Assembly: GCF_001949145.1 (NCBI RefSeq)
Contig: NW_019091371.1
Span: 685,674-745,700, forward strand
From: Acanthaster planci
Taxonomy: Eukaryota > Echinodermata > Asteroidea > Valvatida > Acanthasteridae
Direction: 5' to 3'
DNA length: 60,027 nucleotides
Position numbers and translations under genes: made by a program. Shown in pieces: positions 12,870 through 25,279 of the stretch (its first letter is position 1; every line of letters starts with the position of its first letter). The notes under the pieces were generated by a model. It worked only from the letters and a program-made list of their open reading frames with translations. It did no database searches and was not told the origin of the DNA.

Positions 12870-15800
12870 TGAAACTGCAAAGATCAAACTTACATTTGTT
12901 TAACAAAGTGTTTTACATTTGGTGATAAGTTTATAGAACTTGCATACTGTAAAACTTGCACATGTACATTGTTAAGTAAGTCTCATCACAGAAGGAACAA
13001 ATGCGGTCTATATAGTTGGGGCAATATACTTGTAATTCATGAAGAACATGAAGAGACATCAACAAGCGCATTTGCGTGACATGTGATAATTCACCCTAAC
13101 ATTTACTCAGTTTTTAATCAAGGCTAATCTTGCATTATGAAGAGGACAGAGCACATTTATTCTCCTGCACAGCAACCACATCATGTACATGTAACTGTGC
13201 AGCTTCAGCTGAACAGTATCATGCTTCACACATGTGTGTGTGTGTAGAGTAACATGTACTTGTACATGTACATGTATGTGCCAGTACATCAACTACCAGT
13301 ATGAACAGTGCAGGGGATGCACAAACACAATTAATTTGGTGCTACTGGTAACTGTGTTTATAAATCAAATTGGTCAGCATTCATTAATCATCAAACCTAC
13401 ATGGCTACAGTGGCTCTGTGGTATGTACATGTGCAGGGTAATAATTAAATAGACTGGAGAGTACCTTGCAAAACAGTGCAGCTAAATAGCTCCCTCTGTT
13501 GACCAACAAATGTGAATATCTTTAACTCTGCTAATAGTTTACTGTACACCAGATATACATGTACATGTATTCACTGGAGTACATGTATGATACATGTATA
13601 ATGTACCTATACACATCATAGTTTTATGCTTGGGAAATACATGTACAACTAGAAGCATAACATTCATCATTCTGGCTAGGAACTTACATGTACATGTATA
13701 TTAAAACCACAAAGCTCCGATACAATTATGGGTTTTTAAGGTAGCAAAACATTTGCTTTCAGGGAATTGTTCCCCTACATTTTAGCATGTAGCATGTCCT
13801 TCAAGCTGAATAACATACTCAGAGTACAAGTAAACAAGCATTCAAGGTGGGCAAGTGTACATTTTTCATACTGAAAGGTCAGTTCAGTTTCCTGTCTTCC
13901 CCAATGGACAGTTTAATAAAATGCAAGAATAAAAGCCTCCATTGCAACTGACCAACCTCCGTTTGTATTGTGCGCAAGCTAATTTGGGCATTTTCTTGGC
14001 TGAGCTTTTCTTCATAAATGATCTCTATATCATTGTTCTCGCTCTATCCTTCCATGAACTACAAGAGTACAGTGAGTGATAAAAACATGCAATTTGGAGA
14101 AAAATACATCCAGCAAACCACACAAAAAGGTCATGTGAAAACTGAACGAGGAACTGCTTGAAAGGAACCCTTGAAAGCAACACACATCTATATTTGCACG
14201 AATATTCTACAAGTTAAATATTTTATTCCAATTCCACAAATAACATTAATCTACATGTAACTATGACTAAGACGACTAAATACTACAAGAGGTTGCACTC
14301 GCATGGCCCATTTCTATGGTGACTTTTATCCTCATTCTTGGCAGGCAAAACAATTGCATGGGTATCACAATTAGACTACATGTACAATGTAATGTACACT
14401 ATGCACAAGTGAATGGATCTACCGGTATGAAGAGATTTCTTACGTGTACTGCACATGTAAATAAAAATCATTCAGAGGGTAACATTTCAAACACTGCAAA
14501 TTTGAACCTTTTTGTTTTGTCCACTGATTTACTTTGTACAAATATAATGAACATGTATGGTACCAGCTATTTTACTTGTAACTTAAGGAGTGCATGTGCA
14601 TGTACATGTATTGTCTCATCTTTCTTAGCGCCTGTGTTTTCTCATGAAGTCAAGTCAAGAGTGTTGTCATAATATTAAAAGACAGACTGAGAAAGAGCAC
14701 ACTTGGGCACACACATTGGGTGTTTTACACTTTGCTATTCTAGTGCGCGGTGCTGTTTTTGTGTGTGAGTGTGATTAACTTGAAAGGTAGGATTTGTGGT
14801 ATTTTGTTTCGTGTTTACATTCGGCTGTTCAGTGTCTGGCCAGGCTCATTGTCTGTATGTATACACAAACCTTCTGCCGTGTTTGTTTTCCTTGCAGCAA
14901 TACAAAACAATGCAAGGAAAATTCTAGTATTACTCACTGGGATAATCACCCAGTAAGCCTTGACCTTGTAACCAGCCAAATCAATACCATCAATGTGGAC
15001 TATGCACATGTACACAGAATGCTTAAAGCTTAAAATTCATTGCACTATTGTAGATCCTTGAGATTCCTAAACAACTGAACAACAAAGTACCACATGCAAA
15101 TATATGTGTCCTTTCAATGCTGCAATTTGTAGTCACTTCGTTTACTGCCTCTGAAATTTCTACGGCACACCGAGTTTAAACTGTCATACGTGTACACATA
15201 AGCAGTATGTACATGTACCGGTATGTACTTAAGTGATCGGGAACATCGAGGTCACACAAATGAAATGCAACTTCAAACTGAGGAGGTATTAATGTGAGAT
15301 ACACTTGTGCGGTACGATGAATGGAGAGCTGGAAAGTGAAGGAAAGTTTGAAAATGGTCAAAGATCGGTACAATTTATGAATTTAGTACTATTATCGAAT
15401 ACGCATTGTTTCAAAACTAGTATTTTTGTTTACTGTTCTTGCTTTGAAAGTACAAGTGGACTGTCCATGGTGCAACTACCACTGCACAGTGGTAGGCACT
15501 GGTACATGTACATACATGCCCATCCCCGCCCCCACCAAAAAAGGTGTTTAACTCATCAACTTCATCTCACCCAAAAAGTACCTTGTTCCTCAACAGCTTC
15601 TGGATAAAAGAAGCAGGATGTTACTGCTATCCACATACCGGTATCGACACAAGGGATGATGAATGACAGCATGTGAATTACATGATATCAAACCAACTTT
15701 TCAGTACACTAACTCTTTTTCTCATCATACTGGTATATGGTGAAGTAGCCCCTGCACGTACTAGGACAACCTCAGTTTAAAGGAACTGGGTTAGAACGTA

Positions 15801-16160
15801 CACATGTACAGTACAGTACATGTACACATGTATGTACATGTATCAATCATAAGATGATTTTGCACATGTACCCTTGTAGTAACCGTACATGTAGTTTTGA
15901 GAAGGCCAAGGTTATCATTCCAGATGCTTGCCAGCCATTCAAGTATGCATAACCGAGCATTATGCAGAGTATGTGGTCACAACCACAGTGGACTGATTCA
16001 AGATCCAATCCCAAATTATACAGATCTACATACAGGGTCAAATGGATTATGGAGCTACTAGTTTGATGCTCTGTGCAGCACTTGCAATACACACATGTAC
16101 AATGTCCATGTATACATGAAACACAATCAAGAATAGGTTACATGTACAGTGTATGTTATA
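12870..16160. other. non-coding DNA, TACATGTA arrays, no gene seen
   Basis: TACATGTA runs sit at 13258-13276, 13557-13570, 13685-13700 and 15800-15843. No ORF has a recognised domain. This is probably intron or intergenic DNA. Confidence 0.5.
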
Positions 16161-16166
16161 CATTTA

Positions 16167-16384
16167 GGGTCCAATTTTTTCTGTGTCTGTGTCAGATTTG
16201 AAATGTGATTTTGTAGGTTTCGAACACATTCCTTAATTTCCATGGGCATTATGGTAAGTAATGGAAATAACCAGCCAAAAAATAAAACTAGTTCGGATTC
16301 ACTTTCAATGATAATGGTATTTCAATGTCAAATTGCACAGGTCCAGGGTAATGGGGACACAAAAATGTCAGACTTTTGGATCCT
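16167..16384 (+). repeat. dispersed repeat bounded by GGRTCC ends, copy 1
   Basis: It starts GGGTCCAATTTTTTCTGTGTC and ends GTCAGACTTTTGGATCC. The same order appears on the opposite strand at 28237-28458. That copy starts GGATCCATTTTTT on the minus strand, carries the same GATTTTGTAGGTTC...AACACATT core and ends with a related CTTTTGGACC. The ends are roughly inverted copies of each other, so this looks like a non-autonomous DNA element of about 220 bp. Confidence 0.65.
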
Positions 16385-16399
16385 GAATTCACAGAATGA

Positions 16400-19300
16400 C
16401 CCAAACACCAGTAACTATGTATACACTGTAATTATATTCATGTTACAAAATTTAACAAGGGTTGAATGATGCTGCAGATGCTCCATGGCTTCTTCACAAG
16501 ACGTTGTAGTTATTTTAAGCAAAAAGTATGCCTCTTCTCACTTTCTCCTGAACAAACAAGTGATAAGATGGATAAGTAAATTCTTAATAAAAAATCCAAA
16601 CGGTTGGAAATCAAATTCCAGGTTACTTGTAGATTAAATAGTCAGTGCATGCACATACGAGTACACGCACAGTACATGCAACGTTGACGTACATGCATAC
16701 CAGTACAAGCATGCATGTTGGTATAAAAATCAAAATGATCCATGCATGAAAATCACTTTAAGTAACAGTCATATTTCCATCTTGTCCAATGTGATGAAAT
16801 ACATGTAAGAATGTCAACAAATTTAGTAACAAGTGAATTTACAGGCTACATGTAGCAGAATGCTTTTCCATTACCAAAACATGCTTTACATTACTGGTAC
16901 ATGTACATGTATGTGCATCCTCCAAGCTATTTCAATGCAGTGACACTCTGATTCTGGTAGTGTTTTGATGAATGAATAACGCAAACTGGGTACATCGACT
17001 TGGTAAACAGAAATTGCTTACAATGAATAAAACACATTTGGTGCTTTCCACCGGTATGTAACATCAAGCAATGAATGAAAACAATTAAACTGCATTTTCA
17101 TCTACATGTACATTTCACTTCAGGGCACTGAGAACATCAAGCAGGTTTCCCAAACTGTCCAAAATTATTGTTGTTTACAACACCTTTCTGTTTCCTCCCC
17201 ACCTGACTAATTTTCAAAGTATTCAAGTATAATGATAAATTTCTCCCAACAATTCAGAGTTGCTGATGTACTGAGCAGCAACAGCAGTGCAATGATTTTC
17301 AAGGGGGGGGGGGAATTTATGAAACCAGCAGGCATCAGCCATTAAAGTGCCTGCCAAAAGTGGGGGACCCATTACCCCCCAAGTCAAAAAGTGTCTGTGG
17401 TCCCTCCCTCACTTCTGTCACCAGTGCTGAGCAGTTACCTGTACTGTGGCTAAAATATGTGTTGAACCATGACTGAACTTATACAAGCACCGCAGAGCCA
17501 GCAATTTTCAGCAACAATCAAACAATTCTTTGCAAGTTCTATTAAGTATCCCAGTGGGGTTTTTCATTGTTGCCAATAAAGCACAGGGTTACTGTAAATA
17601 CTCTTAGAAAATGGAGTCTCAGTCCTGCTGTGTGGTGATAACCACATCCTCATGCAAATTCCTGACTAAATAAAATGCAACAAAGCCAAGCCCAAACCAA
17701 GTTTCATTTCGCTGTTGGAATCCACAATAGAATTCAGCATCATGCTCAAAAAGAAATCATCTGAGTCATACTACTAAATCCTACACAGAGTTCGTACTTC
17801 CCCCAGTATTTTCTTCCCTTTCCATCAGAAGAACAGGGTGGTTATTTACACAACTGGACTACATTACATGTATATGAACCGTGCAGTTCATATATGTGTA
17901 TGTGTACAGTGCATGTACTTGATCCACAGGACAATCCATGGAACAAATGCGCCATATTTCACCTATACTGTGAGGACCGAAAACATTATGGGGACAAAGA
18001 AATGTCTCCACAACTTGGTCCTAATTTGCTTAACAAAAAGAAATTGTCCACTTAACCTGGTGAAGGCCTAGCCAGCATTTCAGCCAGGTACACAGACCAA
18101 AATCACATTAATTTCAGTAAACCTGGGCATTGGAGGCAGTCCTCATTTTCCAAACATTTTTACAGTCTCTGTGACTTGGTTGAATAAAAATAATCTATAC
18201 AAGTACATGTAATGCAAAGTCCCAGTAATTGTAGCCTCTCAGTGTGCAAGTACATGTACACTGCACATGTGCAGGGTACCTTTAAGCACAGCAGTGCCTG
18301 TGCATGTGGCTTTAAACTACATCAGTGCCAAATAGGAATGATCAATTGTCACAGTCATGTGTTGAAGTCCCTTTAGATTATGTTAGGTAGCATTGTACTC
18401 TACAATGTACCCTGAGCTCAGGAATCCATGACTAATATTGATCTACTGACTCCGGTTAATTTGTCAGTGTTCAGCAGCACAAACATGTACTCAAGTACTG
18501 GTGAAATGCTGTGCACTGGCAAGGTGTTGTACATGTACAACATATTTCTCCACTAAAAAAACACATTGAGCGACTGCAGTCTGCCAAGATAAGTTGCATG
18601 AAGTTTCAGGATCTGAGTGATGAATTCTGAGCATGGCATTTGCTTTGCAGGGTGTCTGTATTCATATACACAGATATTCCACATTCAAATCAGCATATGC
18701 CAAACATTAACATGACTACAATCCTTACACCAATGGGTGTGTTCAACTAGTTTTTTCCATGTATAATATACAATATATTGGATTTAGCACAGAATGAGTC
18801 AAATCACATAACACTGAGTTTTTTGCCTGGTACTGTGGGAAGCCTAAGATCAAAGGTCACAGGTACATGAATGTGTGCAGATTTTTTAAGTTTCAAGTTT
18901 GCCCAAAGGAGACGAAATGCCATCAAGTTAACTGAATTAAATCTATCACTGGAATAAGCCCTTTATCCTGGTACCCAGTACATGTACAAGACTGAGAAAA
19001 GTAATGCAGAGGGACATGTACAGTCTATAGGACCACACATGTAGGTACCGGTATGTCAGAACATCTACATGTACATTTTATGGATCAGTAACTTTTCCAA
19101 AAGTATTAGCTGGATGTATTTTCTATGCTGGTTACTATGGATAAATGCAGTGCATGTACTAATATACTGTACATATAATATAGACGTACACATACATACA
19201 TGGTACATACCATAATTAAAGTCAATAGCTGCGAAATATTTACAATGTACATGTACACTGTAGGTATTAGAAGCAATTTTGGTTTACAAGTTACACTGGT

Positions 19301-19600
19301 ACATGATAACCTTACACAAGGCTCCAGACTCAGGAAGTTTCCTTTAATTTCCTTTAAATGATACCAGTATTTTCTGCAGTATTACATGTACATTCCTTAT
19401 ACATGTGTGTGTATAAAACTATATGTATTTGACTTCGCTTTTGCATATTGAAAGTGTACGCTTTTAAACAGGTGAGATTTTCCATGCTTTTCCTGACAAA
19501 TGAGGGCGCCATTGCTTTGATGTTATCATTTTTGGAAGACAATCTGAAATACCCCCGGTACAACTATACATGTAGTTGTGTCCTTGAGGTTTCTTTTTAA
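16400..19600. other. non-coding DNA; inverted 'ggggaca' repeat near 17960-18050
   Basis: No gene seen. The segment 17965-18050 contains, in reverse, the GTTGTGG(A/G)GACA...TGTCCCCATAATGTT order found at 4594 and 48551. A poly-G run lies near 17303. The segment 19478-19525 is related in inverted orientation to 20772-20815. Confidence 0.4.
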
Positions 19601-21520
19601 AATGACATCACACTTTTGCTCAAAAAAGGTGCAATTTGCATTTAAGCAGAAAATTTTAAAAAGCATCAAATGCCTGTAAAAATGGTAAAATAAAAATTAG
19701 GTTAAATGGGAACAACTGGTGCATTAACATACATGTACATGTGCAAGGACTGTATCCTTTGTCAACATACAAGCCATACAGACACAAGTTCACAATGAAC
19801 TCTGACAAAGCATTCCTTTAACACCGATCACCTGCTTGTGTCTCGTTTTCATGTACATGTACGACATGTATGAAAGGACATAAGATACTATGATGACATA
19901 CTGTAAGCTACCACACATGTACATGTACCCGGTAAATGAACTCAGTGAGCATTAACGTAATTCAATACTTAACTCACGCTTAGCTATTTTATTAACACTA
20001 TGTATTTATGAGCTGCATGAAGTTAGTAGAAAATGGGCCAAATACGTAGTTCTGGGAAATTATTGTGCTCCTGCCACTCCATCTTAAAGGAACGATGTAC
20101 ATGTAACAGAACAATTTTACTAAAATCCATGAATTGCACCTTAAATAAACTTCATTCTGAATTTTTGTTTTCCTATTCTTATCTGTTTTTTGGAGTTTTT
20201 GTGGTTTTATGCTAATATGAATTTGAATATTTAAGGAAAAACTGAGATGTAATCCGAGGCACTGATCCTCAATAGCCCTTTTCACAAATAAATTCATAAT
20301 TGTGCACGCATGTGAAGTGTGGGCAGCCTATTGAATAGGTACAGGGGCATGACTTTGACGATCATTTTCTTTCGTATTTTCCGGCTTAGTTCAGTTTCCT
20401 CTTCAGAAAATCCCATTAAATCGTTTTTGCTATTAGATCGCTGTTTCTTAGTATGGCCCCTTCCATCATAAGTAGTATACATGCAAATTACACCTTTAGT
20501 GTTCTTGGAGCCATTCTGTGCATTTGTAAACACATGGGCGCATACATTTGTAACTATGAATTTATTTGTGAAAAGGTTTATGTTGCACTAGTGTGTGCAC
20601 AAAATATTGCTAGATTTTTATACTTTGCTATTGAATATTTCCATTTTCTTTGGCAATTTCCTGTTGTATAAGTATGGCAATGAGCCAGCAAGCAACCTTT
20701 TTTCAGAAGTGTTTTCAAAGAACAAATTTGGGGGTTCAAATTTGAACAAAAAAACTCCATTGTTTTCCTGGATTTACATCAAAGTAATTGCACCCTCACT
20801 TGTCTGGAAAAGCTTGGTCAAGTTGTTAAAAAGTTCACTTTTACAGTTCACTTAACTTCAAAAAGATTTCAAACATTTCATACAGAATTTAAACATGCAC
20901 AACGTGATTCTAAGAAAGCTTATTGCAGTGTTCCTCTGCAATGTCTGTGCTTGGTCAATTAATGTTGCAAAGTTCTACAGTATCCAGTTTAAAATCACTC
21001 CATCGCACATTTTATTTAAAATGTCACCTTATAGCATTTTCAAATAAAAAGATACAGCTTTGTATAGTTTCAGCATTATAAATCTCAATGTTGGGTCAGA
21101 TAACTTAAAATGCATCTATATTTCTGTTTGGCTAATTAAAGAACTTGCTACTACAGATAGTAATTAAGTTTATCTTGTAGTTTTTAGCATCCATTTATCT
21201 CAAATCATGTAGGGTTGACATTGTAAATAAACAGTGCATCACAAGACAGCAATTCCATTCCATCCACGAGGATGCACTTCCTCAAGCTGTGTTTATCAGG
21301 AGATGATAAACATATACATGTACATTTTACTTTGTCACTTTTCATCTACAGTGCTCAAGAGAGATCACGGCCATTAAACAATAACATGACTCATCCAGTG
21401 TAATGCAATTTCTCCCTTGGTGCCAAAGAAAAAAATCAAATTACTTTTTTTGTTCGTTTTTGCTAGTTTGTACTGGTGGGAAAATATAAAAAGTCCATGA
21501 AAACTGAAGAAACTCTACAC
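19600..21520. other. non-coding DNA with old repeat copies
   Basis: Holds the second copy of the 12022-12150 repeat (19602-19715) and a copy of the 11780/19478 family at 20675-20815. No gene is recognised. ORFs in this stretch are short and overlap the repeats. Confidence 0.4.
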
Positions 21521-21524
21521 CTAC

Positions 21525-21668
21525 GTGTGCATGGGCATCCAAATAACAACCAGTAAAGTGTTGTCTTATGTTGGCCATGAGACTTTGAAAAGGAAGACTC
21601 CACATAAACAGATTTCAAACGGGGGTTCTTATTACATTGTCCATTTTCTTTATTACCATTATCGCCAA
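21525..21668 (-). CDS. candidate internal exon of an unrecognised minus-strand gene
   Basis: Read on the minus strand, a strong acceptor (polypyrimidine CTTCTTTCTGTAATTTCAG) is followed by an open frame of about 47 codons. It is rich in N, K, S and G and ends near a GTAGGT. Its first two bases would complete a codon left with one base, and the candidate exon at 26829-26956 leaves exactly one base. The donor is weak, and a second GT (GTGTAG) lies 4 bp on. I do not recognise the protein. The opposite strand is also open over this stretch, so chance cannot be excluded. Confidence 0.3.
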
Positions 21669-21839
21669 CTGAAATTACAGAAAGAAGCTGTACGGTACAT
21701 ACATTGTATTTTAAGAAAATGTAAACAAAGACAGCATGTCTTGTGTTTACACAGAGTTCTCTGGAATGGCCATTTGCAGAAACAAGCTTACTGTACATGT
21801 ACAAAAATTTGTTTTGTGCGCCCCTTAATAATTTAAATT

Positions 21840-24000
21840 ATGAAATTACATGCATTTTGTAATACACATACATGTACTGGTATATTGTACACCGGTGCAT
21901 CACTGAGCTACTGGTCCATGCCCACATTTAACACTGTACAATGTACCACGCCTGGAACAGGTTTATCATTTATTAATGACAATCTGAAACAATATAGCAA
22001 AAACCAAATCTTGTGATGCAGTGGGGGAAGTTACAGGCAGCAGTAATTGTACAATCATGTGGGGGTACACGTACACGTACATGTATATGAAGCACTGTAC
22101 TCTACACACACCGATGACATGAATGAAAGTTGAAACAGTGGTCCACGGATTAAACCTCCATTCTGCAATTTTCTAATAATTGTTCTAACAATCATTTTCC
22201 TTTTGATCATGTTTTTGTTTAATTAAATCATTCTTTCAAAATTGTACAACTTTCACTTTTTGTTTTAGAAATACACTTTTATCACACATATATTTTCCTC
22301 ATTTTTACTGAACCTAAATAATGCCTGTGTATGTTACATACAATGTAACACACACACACACCTGATTTGCACTTGTTCATACTCTTGATAATTATATGTA
22401 CATGTATGAATATGCAACCTGGTTCATGGAAATTTCATTTAGAAGTTCAAAAAGTGCATTGATTTCATAAAGTAAAGTTTCTTTAAAATCAATTTCCTCA
22501 GGTTGTAGAAATTAATAATTGCAGAGTACACCAGCTTGAAATGCAATCAACAATTTGTTACGGCTGAAATTGATGCATTCTGCATTTTTTTTCTTTTTTC
22601 CCGGTGCACAATAGTTTTCCAGTGAATATTCAAACAAACAGCAAGCTCAATGTACTTGGTTTGATTAGAGAGTCCAAAATAAAACAATGAACATGTAATT
22701 GTGACTATATGTATACATGTAGACAGTAAATCAGGCCCACTTCACTGAACAAGTGCACACATGATACATGTACATGTACAAGCATACAGTTACACGCACG
22801 TTATAAATACTGCTACATGTACATGTTGAATCAAGAAAGCAACAAACAGTTTTTACAAATATGTAAATTTTTGTTTCACCATTTTACTTTAGTTTTTTTT
22901 CCCAACACTCCTCTGGCCATGTTATGGAAGTGGTACAGGTTGTACCAGTATGCTGCTTGAGAGTAATTNCATAAACAATATCTTTATGTGGCATACCGGT
23001 ATGTGTGGTGCATACATGTACTTCTTGAAGACGTGTCAAACACAATGAACTAGTGAAGTGTGAATGGGACTCTCAAAACGTATACTCACTGGCCCAACAT
23101 AAATAAGTGAATTTGTGAACGTCTAACCAATACAACCAAGGGACCAGATTTCATAGGAGTCTATATTTCATGTGACACCTGGAAAGTGTTTAACACCCAT
23201 TTCAGACAGGCATTCTAGAGTCGCGCCGAACCAACTAGTACATGTAAGAACGACTCGGGTCGAGCCAATTAACTTTTGCTTTCAGACAGACGAACTTTCA
23301 TATACATTTTGCACTGGTTTCGGCTCATGAGAAGAATGATGTCTGAAACCAAGTTGCTCAGACCTCATTCTGAGCACCTCAAAGTGTCAATCTTTCACCT
23401 GCTACATTGTAGCAAACCTGGTAACTCCTAATTGCTTCATACATTGAACTTTTGTTTCAAAACACTGCTGAATATTCATAAAGCATGCTGCACCCTTTGG
23501 AATGAATTATCACACTTAAATTGAATTTATTTGGTTGGTCTGAAGGTTTACTTCTGAAGCTTGGCAAAATTACCCCCTCCCTTTTTGCAGGTGTGAGTGA
23601 TGCACATTAACACCATCACATACACATGTACATGTACGTGTAGGTACAATGTACATATGTTTTTACACATCTTTTAGTAAGAATGTTAAATTGTACTATG
23701 CCTTCAAACAGCATGTTGCTGAAGCTGGCGCATTAAAACTTCATTATTATTATTATAATTATTACATGTACATTTTACATGTGCAAATACCCCGGTAGAC
23801 ACTGTACATTTCTTTTGAGGACAAAAAAATGAAAAACACCTATAGTCATGCAACACTCTCTAACATTTTATACAATATAGATTGTACTCGTACCAATGTT
23901 GCAGGACTTGGACCTGGGGCTAATTTCATGAAATGCTAAGATGTGTCTTAGGAAGAGTAACTCGTTTTACTGAAGAGACTTGTCCAACTACCAACGATCA
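21840..24000. other. non-coding DNA, scattered repeats
   Basis: A CA run lies near 22350 and there is a single N at 22969. At 23923-24000 there is a segment with CTAAGATGTGTCTTAG and GAGTAACTCG of a type I associate with repeats in echinoderm and hemichordate genomes (memory only). At 23200-23350 the GC-richer GTCGCGCCGAAC...GGGTCGAGCC segment sits between CAGACA/TGTCTGAAA words and may be a small inverted-repeat element. No gene seen. Confidence 0.4.
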
Positions 24001-24009
24001 ATTTGGCCA

Positions 24010-24135
24010 AAATTAAGATAACAGGTTTTGCCCTTACTCAACGTATATATTAATAAACACTGTATGCTCAGTGCTTGTCCGAGAGCTTGCGAAAAACGTC
24101 ACAAGCTTACTCGGGTGGGACTCGAACCCACAGTG
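24010..24135 (-). repeat. truncated tRNA-like SINE fragment, inverted relative to its neighbour
   Basis: On the minus strand this reads GGGTTCGAGTCCCACCCGAG, then AAGCTTGTGACG, a cactg-type spacer, ACGTTGAGTAAGGGCAAAACC. The same order occurs on the plus strand at 24337-24447. The copy is cut at the B box, so the A-box half is missing. It is followed directly by another tail copy in the opposite orientation (24148-24217). Confidence 0.65.
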
Positions 24136-24147
24136 TTTATTAATACA

Positions 24148-24217
24148 TACGTTGGGTAAGGGTAAAACCCGTTATATAAATTAACATCTTCCCAATGCAA
24201 AAATACATCTTGAAAAA
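24148..24217 (+). repeat. SINE tail repeat, copy 1
   Basis: TACGTTGGGTAAGGG, then AAAACCC, then TTATATAAATTAACATCT and CCCAATGCAAAAATACATC. The copy at 24421-24485 is nearly identical. A third, shorter match (aatatacgttgggtacgggcaaacc) abuts the right edge of the assembly gap at 29792. Confidence 0.8.
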
Positions 24218-24285
24218 TACATCTTGAAAATAGTTCGCAGTACCCGCTGCTTCACCTGACTCGGACCGGCCAGCCAACCCCAGCA

Positions 24286-24358
24286 AGCTCGGTGGTCAAG
24301 TGGTTAAGACGTCTGCACAAGTAAGCAGGAGGTCGTGGGTTCGAGTCCCACCCGAGTA
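24286..24358 (+). repeat. tRNA-derived head of a SINE (A box and B box present)
   Basis: A cloverleaf-like order can be read: acceptor AGCTCGG paired with CCGAGTA, A box TGGTCAAGTGG (24293-24303), anticodon-type stem CTGC/GCAG, T-arm GTGGG/CCCAC and a perfect B box GGTTCGAGTCC (24338-24348). The acceptor has a mismatch and a wobble pair, and there is no T-run terminator directly after position 24358. Related truncated copies lie next to it, so a SINE head is more likely than a functional tRNA gene. The 73-nt length and short variable loop do not fit Ser or Leu tRNAs. Confidence 0.7.
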
Positions 24359-24420
24359 AGCTTGCGACTTTTTTCACCAGCTCTCTGACAAACACTGAAT
24401 ATACAGTGTTTATCAATATA

Positions 24421-24490
24421 TACGTTGGGTAAGGGCAAAACCCATTATATAAATTAACATCTCCCCAATGCAAAAATACATCTTGAAAAA
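24421..24490 (+). repeat. SINE tail repeat, copy 2
   Basis: Lies 62 bp after the tRNA-like head and probably is its own tail. Same word order as 24148-24217 with few substitutions, ending in an A-rich run (cttgaaaaaaaaa). Confidence 0.75.
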
Positions 24491-24579
24491 AAAATTAATA
24501 CATGTTCAACAAATCCTAACTTCCTTAGCAATGCAGCTGAAGTCAAAGACTGGTCTGATGGTCACCTTATCCCATCAAA

Positions 24580-24715
24580 TTAAAACCCTCCTATGCAAAG
24601 ATACAGTCTTGACACAGTTGTCATATCGGTTAAATTTCCCATATGTGTCTGTGTACTGGGAGAAATCAAGTGGAAAGGATTTTTGACTGTTTTTGACAGT
24701 TAAAGCAGAAGGAGG
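24580..24715 (+). repeat. dispersed repeat, copy 1 (partner at 52642-52772, inverted)
   Basis: Order here: ACCCTCCTATGCAAAGATAC, CTTGACACAGTTGTCATATC, AAATTTCCCATATGTGTCTG, GTGTACTGGG, AATCAAGTGGAAAGG, TTTTTGACTGTTTTTGAC. The minus strand at 52642-52772 carries the same words in the same order. It is about 135 bp and not coding. Confidence 0.8.
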
Positions 24716-24726
24716 GTTGAAAAAAG

Positions 24727-25275
24727 AACTCAGACTCAAGGACTCAGGCAGCCCAAGACCCACATGAGTACCAAAATGACCATTCTGTTGTTGTCAGCAC
24801 CTTTTCATCATAAAATATGTAAATTAAGTGAAAACTTAAAATATATGGTACCTCTGTATCATTGCCAAATTAACTTAAGGAATTAGTTTATACAGACATT
24901 TTTACGGCAAGAAATATTACTTATGCCCTACGATGATTTTTTTCAGTAAATTTTTGATTCCATTTTGTGTAGTATTTGGAGATTACTTCAAATGTATACA
25001 ACTGTGGCACTACAAAATACCTAGCAATTATACTAGTCCATTTTTGGTTGAGATTTTTTATTACTGATCATATTCATTGGACCAAATTTCTCCACAGTTT
25101 GTACATGTACCTAATGCATTTCCATTCAGGTTTTGTGCCAAGTTTGTTGAATGTTCATGTACATTTGGTTTATTAGAGGACCCAGACTCAAATTTTTACG
25201 GACTCAGATGCTGATTTTTCAGACCGAGACTTGAACCAAGAGGACTCAGACTTGTAAGCGGTGGACTCAACTACA
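24727..25275. repeat. two GACTCAGACT-rich clusters
   Basis: Short imperfect repeats of GGACTCAGACTC(A) lie at 24727-24762 and again at 25177-25272 (at least five units in the second). They flank ordinary AT-rich DNA. Function unknown; they may be the edges of one decayed element. Confidence 0.5.
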
Positions 25276-25279
25276 TGAA

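Noticed and set aside
24286-24358. Functional tRNA gene
   Set aside because: A mismatched acceptor end, no immediate terminator and nearby truncated copies point to a SINE head.
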